Below are positions 6,672 to 11,237 of a DNA stretch of 11,237 nt, piece after piece. The translations under genes were made by a program, and so were the position numbers. The stretch covers positions 1 to 11,237 of the forward strand of contig JADGIF010000310.1 of assembly GCA_018985225.1 (NCBI GenBank). The letters are read 5' to 3'. The notes beneath the pieces were generated by a model. That model did not search any database and was not told the origin of the DNA. It saw only the letters and a program-made list of their open reading frames with translations. The DNA comes from Amoeboradix gromovi. Lineage: Eukaryota; Sanchytriomycota; Sanchytriomycetes; Sanchytriales; Sanchytriaceae. Each line of letters opens with the position of its first letter. The first letter of the stretch is position 1.

Positions 6672-9602
6672 ATGGATAACATTATATCACTACCATTGCC
6701 ATGCGTATCAGCTATTTTAAGAATATGCAACAATTTTATTGTTCTAAGTACTGGTTATATGATTTTTATATATACTTTTAAAATGGAATTAAAACACAAA
6801 CTACATATCAAGCTAAATCCGATTTCAACCATGAAAGATCTGATAATTGGAATTAACAAGCAGCATGAGATCATATGCATCAGGATCAAGGATGTTATAA
6901 AGTTATGGACTGTTCAAAATCCTCATAAATTCAAAATCTGTCGTATCTTTACAGGTAGACAGTTTGCTACCCTTGATGTTAAAAATAACCTTTTTCTTCA
7001 TTCTGAGCAGATTTCTAAGAAAATAAGTATAATTGATACAGTTCTCGATGTAAAAATAATAAATAATGACATTTTGGTGCTGACCCGCAAATGCTTGAGA
7101 TACCTGAATAAATCAGTATACTTTGATTTTGAGATTGACTGTGGCCATATTTGCTTTCATGATAAATCTATATATGTAGTCGTAAATGGCAACTCCGTTG
7201 TAGAGTACAGTATTACTGATTTACTATATTGCAACAAATTCTCATTTAATCAAACTGTTTTGGCTACTCATTCCGTTGCCAAAGATGTTTTACTGTTTAT
7301 TACTAATTACATGTTCTTATTTCTTCGCAATGACAGGTTAACCGCGCAAAACCATAGCTTGTTAATCTGCCCTAAGTCAGTCAACAACAAGTTAGATTTT
7401 ACAGCATCTATTCAGCTCAATTCAGACTACTTGTTCATAGTTGGCCCAAAGTGTCTTTATTTATGGTCTTTGCCCACTTTTTATGATATATTGAACAAGT
7501 ATATATTGAAACAAGATTACTACAAACTATGTGAGTCAATAATAGACATGCATAATGACACGCTAAGTTCTTGTATTCGTACTCCAACTTATGGTGACAC
7601 TTTAAGACATTTGTTCAATTCTGTAATTAATGGCGTTTTGTCATTTTTGCCAGAGTCCAATGATTATGATTTGTATTATATACTGTTGAAAACCAGTGCT
7701 GTGTTAGGTAGCACTCTTATTTTTTCTAAATATGCTCAAAATAATTTTAAATTTCCTTTATTTTGTAACTCAATCTTGGCAGATTTGATAAGGGGCAAAT
7801 TGATCAGCTGGCTACCAGAAGACTTGAGCTATGCCTTAATAATATCGAGTGAATACCGTGATGATCTGCTGCTCTTGCTCAATCCTAATTGTCTTAATAT
7901 TCATGATCTGCTTATAAATTTGAATGATGCAAAATCCCTGGCAATAATATATCACCGTATATTAAATGATTACAATAAAGCTTTTGACTGTCTACTATCG
8001 GTCAACCACCCGTTTCTTTCGGAGTATACAACTTTTTTATTAAATGACTGTGATGTGTTTAATTCTTCGACAGCTAAATTTAACAAATCCTTTATTATGG
8101 AGTCAATTCCCAAATTGCACTCAATTAAAGTCGTATTCAATATAATAACTAGTAATGACGAATGGTACAATGCTGTTTATTTGTTTAGTCAATCTTTGTT
8201 AAATCCTTATCAACTATACGATTATTATACTTATTTGCTATATTTACCACATACCTGCCCCGACAAGTTGGTGATTGACATACTATCTTTTAATTCCTCT
8301 GATATCTGTGGGAACGCGAATGTAAAGTGTAATAACGCATTCATCACCTATTTCTATTTCAACAAGAACTGCTCAATCAATAACAACTATTTTTATTATT
8401 TTATGAGGACTTGCGACTACAAAAAGGCTGCAGAATACGCAAATCTAATAACTTTCCCAGAATGTGACAGTAGAAAAAGTGAGTTTAATTACTGGACACC
8501 GTGGTATGATCTGCTGTTTGGTTTACTCTTTGAACTCGTGCAGAACAAAATCAGCATGCCTATTTATTCTTTGATAAACATTCTATACAGTATCGATGCT
8601 AAAAGAACAGTTAAGCTGATCATTCAAAACATAAAAATTAATGAAAACTTGATAGTAGATGGTGCAAATCATGAGATATATAGTGACATTCTGGACGAGC
8701 TAATAGTAGAAGGATCAAATAACATACAGAGATATGCCAGAATATACTACCATAGCATTTTAACTGCCAATGAACTAATGCTGCCCAATGTAATGCTGAA
8801 ACTACAAATTCCGCTAGATTTAAGCTGTAACATGATTAAGGATCATACAACTCATTTGCTCGTTGTAATTATCAATTTAACCATCAATAAAGAGTATGAG
8901 AGTGCAATTTTAACGATAATTCAAAATATAGATAAACTGGGAGCACAGGCTGGAATACATTATGGATTGCAACATTATCACTGTATAAACAACATTGAAG
9001 AATACATGGGTATTTTGCTAATTCGGCATGATGAGATTAATTTTGCTGTAAACTGCGAGATATTTAGCACCTCTATTATTAGCAAATCAAGTCTAGTAAA
9101 CACTTTAATCGATATTGGAGATATGAACAAAGTACTTTTCAGTATTTATAAGAACACAGGGTCAATTGGCAAGGAACTACTTAAACACATTGATAATAAG
9201 CCTGAAGTTGGGTCTATTGAAAGAATCATGGTGCTGGATTATCTTGAGGGAATGAAGACTGTGAAAAAAACAGGAATCCGTGGAGATTGCTGCTTTATCT
9301 GTAAAACACCTGACAGGAACATAATTATTTTCCAAAACTGGGTAGTTTGCCATCAGTGCGTAGGTTTTGTTTACTATAAACACCATGGAACTATAAACAG
9401 GAACATGATGATAAACTACAATACTAAAAATTGTTCAGTAGATGCCGAATGCAGCGTAATTTTAAATAATATGATATTTAAACCGTCAATTAAAGTAAAT
9501 TTAGAAACTGAATCTATAGTAAGTACTAATGTGTTATCAATGGCTGTAACATCTAGAGAAGAGATGATAACTATTAGCGAACTCAGAAGAATACTCGAAT
9601 AA
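6672..9602 (+). CDS. Beta-propeller/alpha-solenoid tethering protein, VPS8-like (CORVET)
   Basis: 976 aa from the ATG at 6672 (992 from the ATG at 6624). The start at 6672 was chosen because MDNIISLPLP leads directly into the first strand of a beta-propeller, while the 16 residues before it look like translated leader. About residues 1-270 are strand-rich with repeated hydrophobic blades. The rest is helical solenoid. From about residue 270 the order of blocks (helix after the propeller, a long LIFSKYAQNN...LIRGKLISWLPEDL region, then LNIHDLL...AIIYHRILNDYNKAFDCLL) follows VPS8, where the last block is a family signature around A-x-I-Y-x-Y-N-x-x-x-x-D/E. C-terminal C-x2-C (9291-9302) and C-x2-C (9348-9359) form a small zinc site in place of a full RING. 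VPS8 tethers endosomal membranes through Rab5. VPS3, VPS39 or VPS41 relatives remain possible. Confidence 0.6.
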   Translation: MDNIISLPLPCVSAILRICNNFIVLSTGYMIFIYTFKMELKHKLHIKLNPISTMKDLIIGINKQHEIICIRIKDVIKLWTVQNPHKFKICRIFTGRQFATLDVKNNLFLHSEQISKKISIIDTVLDVKIINNDILVLTRKCLRYLNKSVYFDFEIDCGHICFHDKSIYVVVNGNSVVEYSITDLLYCNKFSFNQTVLATHSVAKDVLLFITNYMFLFLRNDRLTAQNHSLLICPKSVNNKLDFTASIQLNSDYLFIVGPKCLYLWSLPTFYDILNKYILKQDYYKLCESIIDMHNDTLSSCIRTPTYGDTLRHLFNSVINGVLSFLPESNDYDLYYILLKTSAVLGSTLIFSKYAQNNFKFPLFCNSILADLIRGKLISWLPEDLSYALIISSEYRDDLLLLLNPNCLNIHDLLINLNDAKSLAIIYHRILNDYNKAFDCLLSVNHPFLSEYTTFLLNDCDVFNSSTAKFNKSFIMESIPKLHSIKVVFNIITSNDEWYNAVYLFSQSLLNPYQLYDYYTYLLYLPHTCPDKLVIDILSFNSSDICGNANVKCNNAFITYFYFNKNCSINNNYFYYFMRTCDYKKAAEYANLITFPECDSRKSEFNYWTPWYDLLFGLLFELVQNKISMPIYSLINILYSIDAKRTVKLIIQNIKINENLIVDGANHEIYSDILDELIVEGSNNIQRYARIYYHSILTANELMLPNVMLKLQIPLDLSCNMIKDHTTHLLVVIINLTINKEYESAILTIIQNIDKLGAQAGIHYGLQHYHCINNIEEYMGILLIRHDEINFAVNCEIFSTSIISKSSLVNTLIDIGDMNKVLFSIYKNTGSIGKELLKHIDNKPEVGSIERIMVLDYLEGMKTVKKTGIRGDCCFICKTPDRNIIIFQNWVVCHQCVGFVYYKHHGTINRNMMINYNTKNCSVDAECSVILNNMIFKPSIKVNLETESIVSTNVLSMAVTSREEMITISELRRILE

Positions 9603-9615
9603 ATAATTTAGTCTT

Positions 9616-11010
9616 TTATTTATTTAATCGCTTCACCGCATCTGCCAACAACCCGCTTCCAAATCCTGTACCTCGATCACTTTTAAATGAAGGTCCAGCG
9701 ATATCCAAATGAACCCAGTCAACCTGTTTGGTCAGATGAGACTCAACAAAGTGAGCAGCACAACTGCTGCTCGCATTAGCTCTGTCCTTTACACTATTTT
9801 TCATATCAGCTACTTTTGAATCAAACTCAGGTAGTAAGAGCTCAGGGCAGTAAATCATCGGAAACAATAATTCACCAGTAGCTTTACCAGACTCGATGAA
9901 TAAAGACTCCAAGTCTGTGCTGTTAGTTACCAATCCAGCATGAGTCTTTCCGGTTGCTGTTAACTGAGCACCAGTGAGTGTAGCAATATCAATCACAATT
10001 TGTGGATTTAAATGCTTGCAGCTATAAGCTACTCCATCTGCCAATACTAATCTACCTTCTGCGTCTGTGTTGTTGATTTCCACGGTTTTTCCGCTATACA
10101 TTGTGATAATGTCGTCGTTTCTAAAAGAATGAGCATCAACGCTGTTCTCAGCGATGCAGAGAACAGCATGGATGTTCTGTTTAACCTTGGAATGGACTAG
10201 ATTTAATAAAGCACCGACACAGGCAGCAGATCCGCCCATATCAGACTTCATCGAAGTCATATTACTGGTAGATTTGATGGACAGTCCACCAGAGTCATAA
10301 ACAATACCTTTGCCAACCAGACAAGTGGAAGGCAGAGATCTATCATTTCCATAATAACTGACTATCAGCAAAACAGGAGGAAAAGCAGCCCCCTTTCCGA
10401 CGTTCCATAGACCACCAAGGCCATTATTCTTTAGGTCCTCCCCCTTAAGTTCAGTAAACTCAACAGGAAGATCTTTAAAAACCGATCTTATACGCTCCGC
10501 GTATGCAGTAGTATACAACTCGTTGGGAGGAGTGTCTACTAATTCTGCAGACAGCTGGGTAGACTGAATAAAATTGGAAATCTCTTTCTTATCATCCATT
10601 TCAGATAGAAGATTAAATTTACCATCTGAAGACACAGCGATATCTAGAGATATATTGCCTGAGGGCTTTGTCGAAGTCTTGCGAGAGAACGTTGGGAAAT
10701 ATCGAGCAACGGAGATTGCAGTGGGGATAAGCCAGCTCTTATGAGGTACCACAACAAGAACTTCCTTATTCTCACCAATGTTACTTAACTGTTTTTCAAA
10801 CTGATCTTCTCGAAAAACACCAAGATTTCTTGACAACTTATTGTCAAATAAAACAACTTTTTGATCACCCATGGAAAACACTTGATTGACATGGTGAGCT
10901 GGCAGATTATTTTTGAAATATGAATTCAGAAGGTCCGAATGCTGCTTTGCACATATCACTAGGGACGGTTTTGTTAATGATTTCAATTGGACGAAAGACA
11001 TATGGGACAT
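9616..11010 (-). CDS. M17 family leucyl aminopeptidase, NPEPL1 type
   Basis: A two-metal cytosolic peptidase that releases N-terminal residues from short peptides; in blood-stage apicomplexans M17 enzymes serve peptide turnover. 464 aa. The catalytic domain has all family residues: K234 (VGKGIVYDSGG), D239, D257 (MKSDMGG), D316 and E318 (NNTDAEGR) as metal ligands, with K246 (LSIK) and R320 as catalytic residues. The blocks AENSV, SGKTVEINNTDAEGR, YCPELL and VADMKNSVxDR are closer to animal NPEPL1 than to classical LAP3 or PepA. The N-terminal domain (1-150) is divergent but aligns in outline. ATG 11010 is the first Met; Met4 (11001-10999) is equally possible. The first codons lie inside the bipartite motif described separately. 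It converges with the VPS8-like gene, 13 nt between stops. Confidence 0.93.
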   Translation of the reverse strand: MSHMSFVQLKSLTKPSLVICAKQHSDLLNSYFKNNLPAHHVNQVFSMGDQKVVLFDNKLSRNLGVFREDQFEKQLSNIGENKEVLVVVPHKSWLIPTAISVARYFPTFSRKTSTKPSGNISLDIAVSSDGKFNLLSEMDDKKEISNFIQSTQLSAELVDTPPNELYTTAYAERIRSVFKDLPVEFTELKGEDLKNNGLGGLWNVGKGAAFPPVLLIVSYYGNDRSLPSTCLVGKGIVYDSGGLSIKSTSNMTSMKSDMGGSAACVGALLNLVHSKVKQNIHAVLCIAENSVDAHSFRNDDIITMYSGKTVEINNTDAEGRLVLADGVAYSCKHLNPQIVIDIATLTGAQLTATGKTHAGLVTNSTDLESLFIESGKATGELLFPMIYCPELLLPEFDSKVADMKNSVKDRANASSSCAAHFVESHLTKQVDWVHLDIAGPSFKSDRGTGFGSGLLADAVKRLNK

Positions 11011-11036
11011 TCTATATGAAATGCACTCTGGGGTAA
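10999..11036 (-). promoter_or_regulatory. Bipartite motif TTACCCCAG-N18-TGTCCCATATG at aminopeptidase 5' end
   Basis: On the minus strand TTACCCCAG (11036-11028) is followed after exactly 18 nt (11027-11010) by TGTCCCATATG (11009-10999). The last half includes the first four codons of the aminopeptidase frame, ATG TCC CAT ATG. The 11-bp second half is identical to 113-123 upstream of NAA15. Position at the very 5' end of a gene supports a promoter or leader role. Overlap with the apparent start codon means either a very short distance to translation start or a start further in. Confidence 0.4.
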
Positions 11037-11197
11037 GAGGGGATCATAAAAAGAAAAACACAACAGATGAGACATGCTCTACAAAAACTAGACAAAACAA
11101 AATGTATCCAAATTTCAAAAATAAATATTCTGTACAGCTATTCTCTTGCTCTTTCATCCAGCCTTTATTTTAGATTTGTACGGTAACTATTGACTTT

Positions 11198-11237
11198 ATG
11201 ATTTCAAATACAATTCAATCAGAGTTGAAAGAAGAGG
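11198..11237 (+). CDS. Possible 5' end of a gene leaving the window
   Basis: ATG at 11198 opens a frame reading MISNTIQSELKEE to the window edge without a stop. Orientation would make it divergent from the aminopeptidase gene, with about 190 nt between starts. Thirteen codons are too few to name a product or to exclude chance. The 11011-11197 spacer is AT-rich, with no motif repeated elsewhere in the window other than the one at 11036-10999. Confidence 0.25.
   Translation, partial: MISNTIQSELKEE

Noticed and set aside
1-11237. CRISPR array, tRNA or rRNA genes
   Set aside because: No regularly spaced repeats other than the protein-coding ones, no T-arm-like GGTTCNANNCC with matching arms, and no rRNA core sequence seen.

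Overview
The window looks like a nuclear chromosome segment of a piroplasmid apicomplexan, most likely Babesia microti or a close relative. The DNA is AT-rich and genes are packed on both strands with short spacers. Two genes become complete only when GT-AG introns of 20 and 19 nt are removed, and introns of that size are typical of the B. microti lineage. TAG and TAA both act as normal stops. The species is inferred; no marker sequence names it.

Layout. 1-177: a promoter-like region with a strong inverted repeat. 178-2207 (+): NAA15/NAT1-like NatA auxiliary subunit, two exons. 2202-3515 (-): NADPH:ferredoxin (adrenodoxin) reductase, whose 3' end overlaps NAA15 by 6 nt. 3570-4287 (-): C2-domain protein with a PPQGY-type repeat tail, two exons, 54 nt upstream of the reductase. 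4288-6671: a long stretch without an intact gene. 6672-9602 (+): large beta-propeller/alpha-solenoid protein resembling VPS8 of CORVET. 9616-11010 (-): M17 leucyl aminopeptidase of NPEPL1 type, convergent with the previous gene, 13 nt between stops. 11198-11237 (+): possible start of a gene running off the window.

The main discovery lies in the gene-poor gap. The minus strand at 4955-4580 encodes a decayed but unmistakable C-terminal part of a TnpB/Fanzor-type RNA-guided nuclease: conserved helix, NES-TS motif, four-cysteine zinc ribbon, and DRD motif of the last RuvC block. A second, diverged and more damaged copy lies on the plus strand, with clear homology at 5749-5950. Both share a lineage-specific C-terminal tail. 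Neither is intact. They imply that this lineage carried a multicopy Fanzor/TnpB-like element.

A second signal is a bipartite motif, TTACCC(CC)AG, 18 nt, TGTCCCATAT, found three times with identical spacing: twice in divergent orientation upstream of NAA15 and once at the 5' end of the aminopeptidase gene. It may be a promoter or 5' leader element.

The intact genes are mostly unrelated housekeeping functions (co-translational N-terminal acetylation, mitochondrial Fe-S electron supply, membrane binding, endosomal tethering, peptide turnover). I see no operon-like functional grouping.
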